Of a DNA stretch of 64,000 nucleotides, positions 9,072-18,193 are shown one piece after another (position 1 is the first letter of the stretch; the number at the start of each line of letters is the position of its first letter). This stretch comes from Paucidesulfovibrio sp050251775 (GTDB taxonomy: Bacteria; Desulfobacterota; Desulfovibrionia; Desulfovibrionales; Desulfovibrionaceae): contig JBFWMD010000003.1 in assembly GCA_050251775.1 (NCBI GenBank), positions 1 to 64,000 on the forward strand, read 5' to 3'. The notes under the pieces are model-generated. The model was not told the DNA's origin and did not search any database. It worked only from the letters and a program-made list of their open reading frames with translations. A program made the position numbers and the translations under genes.

Positions 9072-10520
9072 ATGCAGACTTCCTGGCAGGAACCTTTTCT
9101 CTATCAGGCCGTGGAACGGCAGATCATGGAGATGATCGAGAGCGGCGCGCTCCTGCGCGGCCAGAAACTTCCCTCGCTCCGCGCCATGCGCGTGCGAACG
9201 GGCCTTTCCCTGTCCACGGTCAATCAGGCCTACCTGGAGCTGGAAGCCAAGGGCATCATCGAATCCAGACCACGCTCGGGCTTTTTCGTGCGCCGTTCCT
9301 TCCGGCCTCTGGAAACGCCCCTGGCCCGCCCTGCTGATTCCGCGCCCCGGGCCGTGAACCGCAGCCAGTTGATCCAGACCGTGCTGGAGGCTGTGGGCAG
9401 TCCCAAGCTGGCTCCCCTGGGCGTGATCTGCCCCACGGAGGAGCTGCTGCCCACCAAGGCTCTGACTCGCATCCTGGCCAGCGTGCTGCGAGAGCGTCCG
9501 GAACAGGCCATGAGCTACGAGACCATTCCCGGCAACGCGGAATTGCGACGGCAAATCTCTTTCCGCTGCACCGATCCCGAGGCCGGATTGGGGCCTGATG
9601 ATCTGATCATCACCTCGGGAGCAATGGAAGGGCTTTCCATCTGTTTGCGCGCCCTGACCCGGCCCGGAGACAACGTGCTCATCCAGTCCCCCACCTATTA
9701 CTGTTTTCTCCAGCTGATCGAAAATCTCGGCCTGCGCGCCGTGGAGGTCCCCTCCTGCCCCGGTTCAGGCGTTGATCCGGCAGACGTGGCCGCTGCCCTG
9801 GACAAATACCAGGTCAAGGTCTGCATCCTTTGCCCCAACTTCAACAATCCCGACGGCGCCCTGACCCCGGATGCAGCCAAGAAGGAAATCCTTCGACTCC
9901 TGGAGGCTCGCGACATCCCTCTGGTGGAAGACGATGTCTATACGGACCTGCACTTCACCGGTCCCCGCCCCGGCAGTTTCAAGGCCCTGGACGACAAGGG
10001 GCTGGTGCTGCTCTGCTCCTCTTTCTCCAAGACGGTCTGCCCTGGCTGGCGCGTGGGCTGGCTCGCACCGGGACGATTCCGGAACAAGGCCCTGGAGGTC
10101 AAGGCCACGACCAACGTCTGCACGGCCAGTCCGAACCAGATGGCCCTGGCCGAATTTCTGGCGGCCGGACTGTACGAGCGCCAGCTCAAACGGCTGCGCA
10201 CCGCTGTGGAAAAGCAGATGCGCCTGATGCGCGCTCACCTGGGGCGCTGTTTTCCGCGCGACACCCGCGTGACCGAACCGCGCGGAGGCGTGGTGCTCTG
10301 GGTCGAACTTCCCGGCGGCGCGAGCGCTGTGGAGCTGTTCTATCGCGCCAAGGAACAGGGCATTGGCATTGCTCCCGGCCCCATCTTCACCACCCAGGAA
10401 GGCTTTGATAACTGCCTGCGCCTCAGTTGCGGCGGAGTCTGGTCCGACGAATTGGAGCGTGCGCTGGAGGTTCTGGGTGCGCTGGCTTCACAACTGATAC
10501 TCGACGGCCCGACCGCCTGA
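9072..10520 (+). CDS. MocR-type (GntR-HTH plus class I aminotransferase) transcriptional regulator
   Basis: The 482-residue protein has an N-terminal GntR winged helix (residues 1-75; the LPSLRAMRVRTGLSLSTVNQAY region is the HTH) fused to a PLP-dependent fold type I aminotransferase domain (about 110-475). The PLP lysine is in SSSFSKTVCPGWRVGW, and NFNNPDG and EDDVYTDL are also present. MocR/PdxR proteins use the aminotransferase fold as a ligand sensor rather than as a metabolic enzyme. Its divergent placement against azlCD suggests it senses an amino acid or its PLP aldimine and controls export. A true aminotransferase activity cannot be excluded. Confidence 0.9.
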   Translation: MQTSWQEPFLYQAVERQIMEMIESGALLRGQKLPSLRAMRVRTGLSLSTVNQAYLELEAKGIIESRPRSGFFVRRSFRPLETPLARPADSAPRAVNRSQLIQTVLEAVGSPKLAPLGVICPTEELLPTKALTRILASVLRERPEQAMSYETIPGNAELRRQISFRCTDPEAGLGPDDLIITSGAMEGLSICLRALTRPGDNVLIQSPTYYCFLQLIENLGLRAVEVPSCPGSGVDPADVAAALDKYQVKVCILCPNFNNPDGALTPDAAKKEILRLLEARDIPLVEDDVYTDLHFTGPRPGSFKALDDKGLVLLCSSFSKTVCPGWRVGWLAPGRFRNKALEVKATTNVCTASPNQMALAEFLAAGLYERQLKRLRTAVEKQMRLMRAHLGRCFPRDTRVTEPRGGVVLWVELPGGASAVELFYRAKEQGIGIAPGPIFTTQEGFDNCLRLSCGGVWSDELERALEVLGALASQLILDGPTA

Positions 10521-10581
10521 GACACGGAATCTCGAAGACGTTCTCCGGCGAGGCCTCGAATTCCTCGCTCATTTCAGACAG

Positions 10582-10613
10582 AAAAAAGGCCGGACGCGTC
10601 CGGCCTTATCTTT
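10582..10613. terminator. Bidirectional terminator between convergent genes
   Basis: AAGGCCGGACG/CGTCCGGCCTT (10586-10607) forms a perfect palindrome with an A run before it and T-rich sequence after it. It serves both the MocR-type gene and the chemoreceptor gene. Confidence 0.8.
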
Positions 10614-10629
10614 CTGATTTGTTGGCGGA

Positions 10630-12840
10630 TCAGAACGTATCCAGCTTTCGGCGACCGCCATTGCGGGGTGTGCCGCCCCAGTCCTGTTCCGGGGCGTCTT
10701 GATCAACAGCCTCGCTCCCGTTGTCCCAGTCTTCTGGCGCGGCTTCCAGCGCCTTCCGGTTCGGCTGCGACCCGCCCTGCTCCGTACGGAAGCGCCCCAG
10801 CACCTGGCGCAACCAGGCCGCCTGGGAAGAGAGCTCTTCCGCAGCGGAAGCGGTCTGCTCCGCACTGGCCGTATTGGCCTGAGTAACCTGCTCCACCTGG
10901 GTCAGGCCCTGGTTGACCTGGGCCACGCTTTCTGCCTGCTCCTTGTTGGCATGTGCCATTTCATCCACGAGGTCCGCAGCCTTGGACGCGGCCTCCACGA
11001 TGCTGGCCAGGGCCTCGCTGGTCTCTGCGGCAATGGTCCCGCCGTTGTTCACCTTGGCCATGGAGTTCTCAATGAGCGTCGTGGTTTCCTGAGCGGCCTT
11101 GGCACTGCGGGAAGCCAGGTTGCGAACCTCTTCGGCCACCACGGCAAAGCCCTTGCCGTGGCGTCCAGCCCGGGCGGCCTCAACGGCCGCGTTGAGCGCC
11201 AGGAGATTGGTCTGGAAGGCAATCTCATCAATGACCTTGTTGATCCGGGCCACGGCCCGGCTGGATTCGTTGATGTCCTGCATGGCCTGGATCATGCCGC
11301 TCATGCGCTCCTGTCCCTGCCTGGCCTGATCTCGGGCCGCTCCCGCAAGCCGTGTGGCCTCTCCCGCGTTTTCCGCGTTGACCCGAGTGCGCCCCGCGAT
11401 TTCCGTCAAGGAGCTGGTGATCTCCTCCAGGGAGGAAGCCTGCTGGGTCGCCCCTTGGGAAAGAGACTGGCTGGAGTCCGAAACCTGAGCGGAGCCTGCG
11501 GCAATCTGGTCTGAAGCAAGCTGCACCTGGATTATCAACTCGTGTAAGTTTTCAGTCATTTCCTGCAATGATTGCCCCAGGATATCATGCTCAGAAAATG
11601 CAACAATATTTTCTGTCAGATCTCCCTTGGCAATGCGTGTGGCCAGGGCGGCCCGGCCCTCAAGCGCAGCGATCAGCTCGCCCAGCGCGGCACTCATTTC
11701 CTCCAGTTCGTCTCCCGTGACCATTTTCTCGACCTCCCGCAGGTCGCCCTGGGAAAGCCGGTGGATATTGTCGCGTAGCGTGCGCATGGGGCGCAGCACA
11801 GCGTAGCGCAGGGCCACAAGGACCAGCCCGCCGGGCAGGAGCAGCACCAGCAAAAACGCCCCGGAAAGGGTCAAGAATAACTGCCGCATGGAAGCCTGCT
11901 GCGCTTCGGCGTTCATGACGTAGGTCATGACCCCGATCTGCTCGCCCCGGTAGTCATGCACGGGAAAGGCCGCCAGGGCGCTTTTGCCGTCCCACCGTTC
12001 CGTCAGTCCGGCCTTGCCCTGGTCGAGCAGCGCCGCATCCACGCCGCTGGCCTCGGCTTTTACCTTGTCCCCGGCCACGAGCACGAAGTCGCCCAGGTGC
12101 GGATACTTGGTCTCGTCCTTGAGTTGTCGGGTAATCTCCAGCCGGTCCGCGTTCATGTAGAGCAGAACGTTGGAGCCGTCCTCGTCTTGCGCCGCATCCA
12201 GAATCGGCTGGAAGTCGAGCAGCACCTCCACCGAACCCAATTGCGTTCCGTCCGCCCGCTTGACCGGAGCCACTCCGCGCAACACGAATCCGCCGCGCCC
12301 CAGTTCGATGCCCTGGACCGGCTTGCCTGTTTTGTTCACATCCAGAACGGTCTGACGAAACGAGGAAATATCATCGGAAACATCCACCCATTTATCGTTG
12401 CGCTTAACCTGCTGCTTTCGCCAGAGCCGGACCAGACTGCGCCCGTTGGGCAGATGGAAATGCAGTTTGAGCGCACTGCCCATGACCGTCTTGTATCCTT
12501 CCAGGTCCTGAGCCAGTTCATTGCGAAGGCTTTCTCTGGCCAATTGCCCCATGGCGTCCTTTTCGTCGTCCATGTTTCCGCTGCGCGCAGTTTCAAAGGC
12601 CTGCACCACTACAGGCCTTGAGCTATACAACGACGCCGCTCCCAAAGCCTGGCGCGAAGCCAGATCGATCTCCTCACGAATGGATTCGGCCTTGGCTTCG
12701 GCCCGCGAGCGCAACGACTCCACATGCAGGGAGTCCAGCTCCGAGCGCACGAAGAACATGGATGTCAGGCCGAGCAAAAGGACGCAGCCCGCAAAGGGCG
12801 CAATCATTTTCCATCGTATGCTGATACGGTTACGTCTCAT
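10630..12840 (-). CDS. Methyl-accepting chemotaxis protein with periplasmic Cache-like sensor
   Basis: This 736-residue chemoreceptor has an N-terminal membrane segment (about residues 10-30), a large periplasmic region of about 270 residues with Cache-like features (LKLHFHLPNGRSLVRLWR), a second membrane segment near 305-330, a HAMP domain and a long MA signalling domain. The hairpin tip has the conserved INKVIDEIAFQTNLLALNAAVEAARAG region. The tail beyond the signalling domain is acidic and lacks an obvious CheR-binding pentapeptide. Start ATG 12840 was chosen because GGAGAG sits just upstream; an in-frame extension to 12891 has no ribosome binding site. The ligand is unknown. Confidence 0.9.
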   Translation of the reverse strand: MRRNRISIRWKMIAPFAGCVLLLGLTSMFFVRSELDSLHVESLRSRAEAKAESIREEIDLASRQALGAASLYSSRPVVVQAFETARSGNMDDEKDAMGQLARESLRNELAQDLEGYKTVMGSALKLHFHLPNGRSLVRLWRKQQVKRNDKWVDVSDDISSFRQTVLDVNKTGKPVQGIELGRGGFVLRGVAPVKRADGTQLGSVEVLLDFQPILDAAQDEDGSNVLLYMNADRLEITRQLKDETKYPHLGDFVLVAGDKVKAEASGVDAALLDQGKAGLTERWDGKSALAAFPVHDYRGEQIGVMTYVMNAEAQQASMRQLFLTLSGAFLLVLLLPGGLVLVALRYAVLRPMRTLRDNIHRLSQGDLREVEKMVTGDELEEMSAALGELIAALEGRAALATRIAKGDLTENIVAFSEHDILGQSLQEMTENLHELIIQVQLASDQIAAGSAQVSDSSQSLSQGATQQASSLEEITSSLTEIAGRTRVNAENAGEATRLAGAARDQARQGQERMSGMIQAMQDINESSRAVARINKVIDEIAFQTNLLALNAAVEAARAGRHGKGFAVVAEEVRNLASRSAKAAQETTTLIENSMAKVNNGGTIAAETSEALASIVEAASKAADLVDEMAHANKEQAESVAQVNQGLTQVEQVTQANTASAEQTASAAEELSSQAAWLRQVLGRFRTEQGGSQPNRKALEAAPEDWDNGSEAVDQDAPEQDWGGTPRNGGRRKLDTF

Positions 12841-13002
12841 GGGGCTCTCCAATATGAGGCTATTTTCTTTCTTGTTATCATGTTTTCTCACGGCACGAAA
12901 CGATTACGTATCTTTGTGACCTATGGCACAAGCTCCTTGGTTCGCATCTCATTGTGAGCTATGCTTATCCTTGACATTCATACTTTCTAGGGAGGAAACC
13001 CC

Positions 13003-13299
13003 ATGACCGATGCCGAAATCCGTGAAGCGTTCGAGGCCTACTTCGAGAAATATAAAAAAACCGAAGGGGACCGAACCGCCTGGTCCGCGCACTGGATGGA
13101 CCAGAACGCGCATGGCGTCTTCGAAATCGTGCTGACCAAATGTCCCAAGGGAACCACGTTCAAGCCCTACGAAGACAAGCGCAAGCTGCCGGAAATTTCC
13201 GGTTGGGAGGCTTTTTTCGCGGCTTTGCCCGAGTTGCAAAAAAATCATCCGGCCTTTGACGCGGCAGCCTTTTTTTCCGGCATGCGCGAGATGACCTAG
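13003..13299 (+). CDS. Small protein of unknown function
   Basis: The 98-residue protein is soluble, charged and Trp/Phe-rich, with a single Cys. A good ribosome binding site (GGGAGG about 8 bases upstream of ATG 13003) supports it as a real gene. Codon use matches its neighbours. There is no signal peptide and no family I recognise. It precedes the amino acid ABC transporter operon by 96 bases, but a perfect inverted repeat in between suggests a separate transcription unit. Confidence 0.65.
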   Translation: MTDAEIREAFEAYFEKYKKTEGDRTAWSAHWMDQNAHGVFEIVLTKCPKGTTFKPYEDKRKLPEISGWEAFFAALPELQKNHPAFDAAAFFSGMREMT

Positions 13300-13344
13300 G
13301 CTCCGGGCCATCCGCCGGAATCTCTCCTTGCATGTTGCCTTGCC

Positions 13345-13359
13345 TTGGGCTAGGCCCAA
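13345..13359. promoter_or_regulatory. Perfect inverted repeat before the amino acid ABC operon
   Basis: TTGGGC-TAG-GCCCAA sits 37 bases upstream of the substrate-binding protein start. It could be an operator for the transporter or a weak terminator for the small gene before it; no T run follows. Confidence 0.35.
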
Positions 13360-13395
13360 TTTGTCACAACAACCCCGTAGAGACCGGAGGGAGCA

Positions 13396-14184
13396 ATGAA
13401 ACGTAGCCTTATCCTGCTTTTTGTCCTCGCGGCCCTGTGCCTGGCCGTTACGGCCCAGGCCGACGACTCCTGGCAGAAGGTCCAGGCCAAGGGTGAAATG
13501 GTCATCGGCCTTGACGATGCCTTTCCGCCCATGGGCTTCCGCACCGACGACGGCAAGCTGACCGGCTTTGACATTGATGCCGCTGAGGAGGCCGGACGCC
13601 GCCTGGGCATCAAGATTGTCTGGCAGCCCACCGCCTGGGAGGGCGTGATCAACTCGCTGAACAGCAACAAATTCGACGCCATCTGGAACGGCATGACCAT
13701 CACGGACGAGCGCGCCCAGCAGGTGCTCTTCACCAAGCCCTACATGATGGACGGTCAGATTGCGCTGGTGCGCATGAATGAAGCCGCCGTCAAGGAACTC
13801 AAGGATCTCGGCGGCAAGCAGGTTGGCGTTCAGGCCGGTTCCTCCGCTGTGGAGGCTGCCAAGTCGCTGCCCGTGGCGCCGGCCCAGGTCCGCGAATACG
13901 ACGACAACCCCAAGGCCTTCCTGGACTTGGAGTCCGGTCGTCTCAACGCCATTGTTGTGGACAACCTTTCCGGCCTGTACTTCACTGCGGCCCAGCCCGG
14001 AAAGTTCAAGTCTCTGCCCGGCTTCATCACCAAGGAACCCTTTGGCGTGGCCTTCCGCATGAATGACGTGGCTCTGCGCGACCAGATCCAGGGCGCCATC
14101 GACGCCATGATCGCGGACGGAACCATGGGCAAAATCTCCATGAAATGGTTTGGCGAAGACATCACCAACCCCAAGAACTTCTAG
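13396..14184 (+). CDS. Polar amino acid ABC transporter, periplasmic substrate-binding protein
   Basis: The 262-residue protein has a signal peptide cleaved after TAQA (about residue 22) and a family 3 solute-binding fold. Seen motifs are GLDDAFPPMGF, GFDIDAAEEAGRRLG, WEGVINSLNSNKFDAIWNGMTIT and the GGKQVGVQAGSSA hinge region. It delivers a polar amino acid to the permease encoded next. The gene starts 12 bases after a GGAGGG-type site and leads a three-gene operon (binding protein, permease, ATPase). Substrate cannot be fixed from sequence alone. Confidence 0.93.
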   Translation: MKRSLILLFVLAALCLAVTAQADDSWQKVQAKGEMVIGLDDAFPPMGFRTDDGKLTGFDIDAAEEAGRRLGIKIVWQPTAWEGVINSLNSNKFDAIWNGMTITDERAQQVLFTKPYMMDGQIALVRMNEAAVKELKDLGGKQVGVQAGSSAVEAAKSLPVAPAQVREYDDNPKAFLDLESGRLNAIVVDNLSGLYFTAAQPGKFKSLPGFITKEPFGVAFRMNDVALRDQIQGAIDAMIADGTMGKISMKWFGEDITNPKNF

Positions 14185-14197
14185 GCGGTTCTGATTG

Positions 14198-15250
14198 ATG
14201 ACAACGCGCGCGAACAGCGACGCGATGACGCGGAGCGGGGCCTTGCTGGTCCCGCTCCTGATCGTGTTTCTCTGCTGGGCCTGGCCCTTGGCCGCCGCCA
14301 CCGCGGCTGCACCCGCCGACCCTTCCGCAGTGGTGGGACAGGCCAAGCATGCCTTGAACCTGGGTGACATGGACGCCGCGCGGAAACTCTTCCGCAGCGT
14401 TGTTGAGCCGGAAAGCGCGGACCAGGGCGGAACCTACCTCTACGCCCGGATGCAACTGGCACGCATGGCCTGGGCCGACAAAAACCTGGACGAGGCCGAA
14501 GGCTACGTGCGCGATGCCCTGCGCGTCTTTCCGGACAACATCGAGGCCAAGACACTGCTGCGCTCCATTGACGAGGCCCGGCTCCCGGCATGGGAAAAGC
14601 TGCTTCAGGACGCCCGGCGTTTTTTGCCCGCCCTGCTCACCGGCACACTGATGACCCTGCTGCTCGTCTTCGTGACCATGATCATTTCCCCGCTGGGGGG
14701 CCTGTTCATTGCCCTGGGCCGGCTTTCGCGTTTCAAGCTCCTTTCCACACTCTGCTGGATGGACATCTGGATCTTCCGGGGCACGCCGCTCTTGCTGCAA
14801 CTTTTTTTCATCTACTACGGCCTGCCTGCCGTGGGCATTACCTTCGACCCCCTGACGGCGGCACTGCTCGGCCTCTGTCTGAACTACTCCGCCTACCTTG
14901 CGGAAATCATCCGCGCGGGCATCGAGTCCATCGACGACGGCCAGACCGAAGCGGCCAAGGCCCTGGGCATGACCTACCGCCAGACCATGCGCCGGGTGAT
15001 CATCCCCCAGACCTACAAGCGGATCATTCCGCCTTTTGCAAACGAATTCATCGCGCTGATCAAGGACACGGCCCTGGTCTCCACCATCGCCATGGTCGAG
15101 CTGATGCGCGCGGCGGACCAGATGTTCAACGCCTATTTCAACGTCACCGTGCTCTTTTTCGCGGCACTGATCTACCTCGTGATCACCACGGTCTTCACCG
15201 TGACCTTCGAGTGGATCGAGCGGCGCGTGGGCGTGTACGAACGGCGCTAA
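14198..15250 (+). CDS. Polar amino acid ABC permease with an N-terminal TPR domain
   Basis: The 350-residue protein is unusually long for a HisM/GlnP-type permease (normally about 220-240). Residues 13-32 form a hydrophobic segment ending AAA that could be a signal anchor. Residues 40-125 look like two TPR-type helical repeats (AKHALNLGDMDAARKLF, ARMAWADKNLDEAEGYV). The canonical permease follows from about 145, with the LTGTLMTLLLVF entry helix and the EAA loop (EAAKALGMTYRQTMRRVIIPQ). If residues 13-32 span the membrane, the TPR part lies in the periplasm and may contact the binding protein. The start is ATG 14198; TTG 14195 is the alternative. Confidence 0.9.
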   Translation: MTTRANSDAMTRSGALLVPLLIVFLCWAWPLAAATAAAPADPSAVVGQAKHALNLGDMDAARKLFRSVVEPESADQGGTYLYARMQLARMAWADKNLDEAEGYVRDALRVFPDNIEAKTLLRSIDEARLPAWEKLLQDARRFLPALLTGTLMTLLLVFVTMIISPLGGLFIALGRLSRFKLLSTLCWMDIWIFRGTPLLLQLFFIYYGLPAVGITFDPLTAALLGLCLNYSAYLAEIIRAGIESIDDGQTEAAKALGMTYRQTMRRVIIPQTYKRIIPPFANEFIALIKDTALVSTIAMVELMRAADQMFNAYFNVTVLFFAALIYLVITTVFTVTFEWIERRVGVYERR

Positions 15251-15265
15251 TCCGGAGGAACAAGC

Positions 15266-16030
15266 ATGGAACCCATTCTGCAACTCCGGGGGGTGGTCAA
15301 GCGCTTCGGCAGGACTCTGGCCGTGGACCACATCGACCTGGACATCCAGCGCGGGGAAAAGGTCGTCATTGTCGGCCCGTCCGGTTCGGGCAAGTCCACT
15401 CTGCTGCGGACCATGAATTTCCTGGAAGCCATGGACGAGGGCGCACTGCTCTTTGAAGGCCGCGAACGGGGCTGGATCGAACGCAAGGGAATCCGCGTTC
15501 CCGCGCCTCTTGCCCAGCTCTGCGCCCTGCGCGCCGAGATCGGCATGGTCTTTCAGCAGTTCAACCTCTTCCCGCACATGACCGCCCTGGGCAACGTCAT
15601 GGAAGGGCCGCTCACCGTGCAGGGCAAATCCCGCAACGAGGCCGAGGAAATCGCGCTGGCCATGCTTGAAAAGGTCGGCATGCTCGATCGCCGGAACCGC
15701 TTTCCCGCAACCCTTTCCGGCGGCCAGAAGCAGCGCGTGGCCATTGCCCGCGCCCTGGCCATGCAGCCCAAGCTGATGCTCTTTGACGAACCCACTTCGG
15801 CCCTGGATCCCGAGTTGGTGGGCGAAGTCTTTGATACGATCCGCTCCTTGGCCGAGGAGGGCATGACCATGGTCATCGTGACCCACAACATGGGCTTTGC
15901 CAGGGAGGTCGCGGATACGGTCATCTTCATGGAAAACGGCCGGTTTCTGGCCAAGGGCTCGCCCGGACAATTCTTTACCGAGGGCGCCGACAACGAACGT
16001 ATCCGCTCGTTTCTGGACAAGATGCTCTGA
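15266..16030 (+). CDS. Polar amino acid ABC transporter ATP-binding protein
   Basis: The 254-residue ATPase has Walker A GPSGSGKST, the Q-loop region MVFQQFNLFPHMT, the signature LSGGQKQRVAIARAL, Walker B LMLFDEP and the H-loop VIVTHNMGFA. This is the GlnQ/HisP pattern. It energises the preceding permease and binding protein. The start follows CGGAGGAA by a good spacing, 15 bases after the permease stop. A strong terminator follows, closing the operon. Confidence 0.95.
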   Translation: MEPILQLRGVVKRFGRTLAVDHIDLDIQRGEKVVIVGPSGSGKSTLLRTMNFLEAMDEGALLFEGRERGWIERKGIRVPAPLAQLCALRAEIGMVFQQFNLFPHMTALGNVMEGPLTVQGKSRNEAEEIALAMLEKVGMLDRRNRFPATLSGGQKQRVAIARALAMQPKLMLFDEPTSALDPELVGEVFDTIRSLAEEGMTMVIVTHNMGFAREVADTVIFMENGRFLAKGSPGQFFTEGADNERIRSFLDKML

Positions 16031-16055
16031 TACGCAATGCCCATTCTTGTTGACC

Positions 16056-16099
16056 ACGCCGCCGGATATTCCTGTTTCAGGATATCCGGCGGCGTTTTC
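16056..16099 (+). terminator. Terminator of the amino acid ABC operon
   Basis: ACGCCGCCGGATAT (16056-16069) pairs with ATATCCGGCGGCGT (16082-16095), extended inside by CCTG/CAGG, followed by TTTTCTT. Confidence 0.85.
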
Positions 16100-16161
16100 T
16101 TGCACTCTAGACACCGTGCATGGTATTTGACCACATCGGCTTTCCTTTCAAGGAGTTCCGC

Positions 16162-16914
16162 ATGCGGCCACCCGTTTTCCCCCTCGCTCTGCTCTTGATT
16201 ATCTTTTCGCTGTTTGCCACACCCCTGGCCCGAGCCACGGAGCCGGAAGACCTGACCTATCTCACGGAAGACTATTATCCTTTCAACTACGAACGCGACG
16301 GCAGGCTTCAGGGGCTTTCCGTGGATTTGCTGCGCGAGACCTGGAAGTGCATGGGAGTCGCGGAGCAGCCCATTTCCCTGCTGCCTTGGGCGCGCGCCTA
16401 CGACATGGTCCAGAGCGATCCCGATACCATGCTTTTCGCCATGGCCCGCAACGACTCGCGCGAGCATCTTTTTCTTTGGGCCGGCCCCATTTCCGAAGCC
16501 CATTTCGTGCTTACAGGACTGCGCGGCCGCCATCTTCAGGCGCAAAGCATTGACGACCTTCGTGCCTACACCGTGGGGACCGTGATCAAGGACATCTCCG
16601 ACCTGCTGCTTGAGCCGTACATGGACCGCATCCACGTGGTTCCGGTCACCTGCATGGAATACAATCTCCGGAAACTTCTGGCAGGACGCATCGACCTGAT
16701 CTCCTACGAGGAGAGCGCCATGCGCCGTTTCCTTATCCGCCACGGCTTCAGCCCTTCGGATTTCGAAACCGTGTTCCTGCTCCAGGACATGGATGTCTAT
16801 TACGCCTTCAATAGGGGCACGGATCCCGCCCTGGTGGCGCGGTTTCAACAGGCCCTGGACCAAGTCCGCTCCAGCCCGGTCTACGAAGAAATTCTCGAGC
16901 GGCATCTGCGCTGA
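16162..16914 (+). CDS. Periplasmic solute-binding protein family 3-like, orphan
   Basis: The 250-residue protein has a signal peptide (MRPPVFPLALLLIIFSL..., cleavage near ARA) and an SBP_bac_3-like fold: YLTEDYYPFNYERDGRLQGLSVDLL at the mature start and YTVGTVIKDI at the hinge. It lacks the usual tidy ligand motifs of transport proteins and has no permease or ATPase beside it. Such orphans often act as sensors or have taken other roles. ATG 16162 is chosen for its AAGGAG site; an in-frame ATG at 16120 is not favoured. Confidence 0.82.
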   Translation: MRPPVFPLALLLIIFSLFATPLARATEPEDLTYLTEDYYPFNYERDGRLQGLSVDLLRETWKCMGVAEQPISLLPWARAYDMVQSDPDTMLFAMARNDSREHLFLWAGPISEAHFVLTGLRGRHLQAQSIDDLRAYTVGTVIKDISDLLLEPYMDRIHVVPVTCMEYNLRKLLAGRIDLISYEESAMRRFLIRHGFSPSDFETVFLLQDMDVYYAFNRGTDPALVARFQQALDQVRSSPVYEEILERHLR

Positions 16915-17097
16915 ATCCTTCACGCATACGTTTTCTTTTCCCAATCCGTGTGTCGTCCAGCCGACACTTTCCGCGCTTGCCCTGGAAGTCGCAAAGGGCC
17001 AAGATGCGCTCCCCCTGCTTCGCCACAGACTGCGAGCCGCTCTTCTGCCACCGGGCACACACGGCAGGCACACCCGGCTTGACCGAAAGGTTATCGA

Positions 17098-18114
17098 ATG
17101 ACTACCGATTTTAAAAAGCTCTTTTCCCCTGTACATTCCAAAAGATCTGTCTCCATTGCCCTGCGCCTTGCCGTGCAGGCCGCATTCGCACTTTTTCACG
17201 TCTTCCTGGCCTGGAAACTGTGGCTGCACATCGCCTGGGCGCTCGGCCGCACAGAGACGTACGCTCCCAAACCCGCCGCCGTGGACGGCTTCCTGCCCAT
17301 CGTATCGCTCATGAGCCTGAAGCGCTGGCTACTCACCGGACAGTGGGACTCGGTACACCCCGCGGCCCTGACCATTCTTTTTGCCCTGGTGGCCATGTGC
17401 ATGTTTTTCCGGCGCGGTTTCTGCGGTTGGATCTGTCCCATCGGGTTCCTCTCCAACCTCCTTGACCGCCTGGGTCGCCGCTTGGGTCTTGCTCGACCCG
17501 TTTCCGGACGCATCCGTTACCTGCTCTGGATTCCCAAGTATCTCCTGCTGGCCGGAGCTCTGGGAGCCTTTGTGCTCTTCCTGAGCCTGCCGGCCATCAA
17601 TCAGTTTCGCGGCACACCCTACTATTTCGCTGCAGATGCGCGCATGTACCTTTTTTTTGCCCATCCGAGCTTCACTCTGCTCGCGATTTTGACCGCGCTC
17701 GTGGCGGCTTCGCTGCTGGTGCGCAACTTCTGGTGCCGCTTTCTCTGCCCCTACGGCGCGCTGCTCGGCCTTGTCGCCCTGTGCTCGCCCGTGGCCGTGC
17801 AGCGCGATGCCGACACCTGCATTGCCTGTGGAAAATGCACGCGCAACTGCCCCAATGGTATCGCCGTGGACCGGGCAACCCGCCTGAACACACCGGAGTG
17901 CATCGGCTGCGGGGAATGTGTGGCCAACTGTCCTGTTCCCCAGTGCCTGACACTGCGGGCGGGCGGCCTCCGCGCTCCGTATTGGCTGGCTGGGGCCGGA
18001 GCCATTGCCGTGCTCCTCGGTTTCTACCTCTGGGGACGCACCACGGGCCATTGGGACGCGGAGCTTCCCCGCGAGATGCTCCGGGGCATTACTCGGCGGG
18101 CCCTGGGCCTCTAA
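17098..18114 (+). CDS. NapH/NosR-type membrane polyferredoxin
   Basis: The 338-residue protein has about five membrane segments and two cytoplasmic CxxxCP motifs (GFCGWICPIG, FWCRFLCPYG), followed by two 4Fe-4S ferredoxin motifs: CIACGKCTRNCPNG and CIGCGECVANCPVPQC. This is the NapH/MauN/CcoG-like electron-transfer family, which passes electrons between the quinone pool and periplasmic or cytoplasmic partners. No nap or nos genes lie beside it, so its partner reductase is not in the window. A C-terminal membrane segment follows the ferredoxin part. The start at ATG 17098 is preceded by AAAGG. Confidence 0.87.
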   Translation: MTTDFKKLFSPVHSKRSVSIALRLAVQAAFALFHVFLAWKLWLHIAWALGRTETYAPKPAAVDGFLPIVSLMSLKRWLLTGQWDSVHPAALTILFALVAMCMFFRRGFCGWICPIGFLSNLLDRLGRRLGLARPVSGRIRYLLWIPKYLLLAGALGAFVLFLSLPAINQFRGTPYYFAADARMYLFFAHPSFTLLAILTALVAASLLVRNFWCRFLCPYGALLGLVALCSPVAVQRDADTCIACGKCTRNCPNGIAVDRATRLNTPECIGCGECVANCPVPQCLTLRAGGLRAPYWLAGAGAIAVLLGFYLWGRTTGHWDAELPREMLRGITRRALGL

Positions 18115-18127
18115 GCTCCCAATAACG

Positions 18128-18163
18128 CAAGACCGGCGCACGAAACTCCGTGCGCCGGTCTTG
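18128..18163. terminator. Bidirectional terminator
   Basis: A perfect 15-base stem, CAAGACCGGCGCACG with CGTGCGCCGGTCTTG, has a 6-base loop. It sits between the convergent NapH-like and MORN genes. Confidence 0.75.
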
Positions 18164-18193
18164 TGGCCGATTCTTATCGTGGTTTACAGCCGC

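Noticed and set aside
14162..16114. A 650-residue minus-strand open frame across the ABC operon
   Set aside because: It is antisense to three well-supported genes and has His/Gly-rich low-complexity sequence with no domain.
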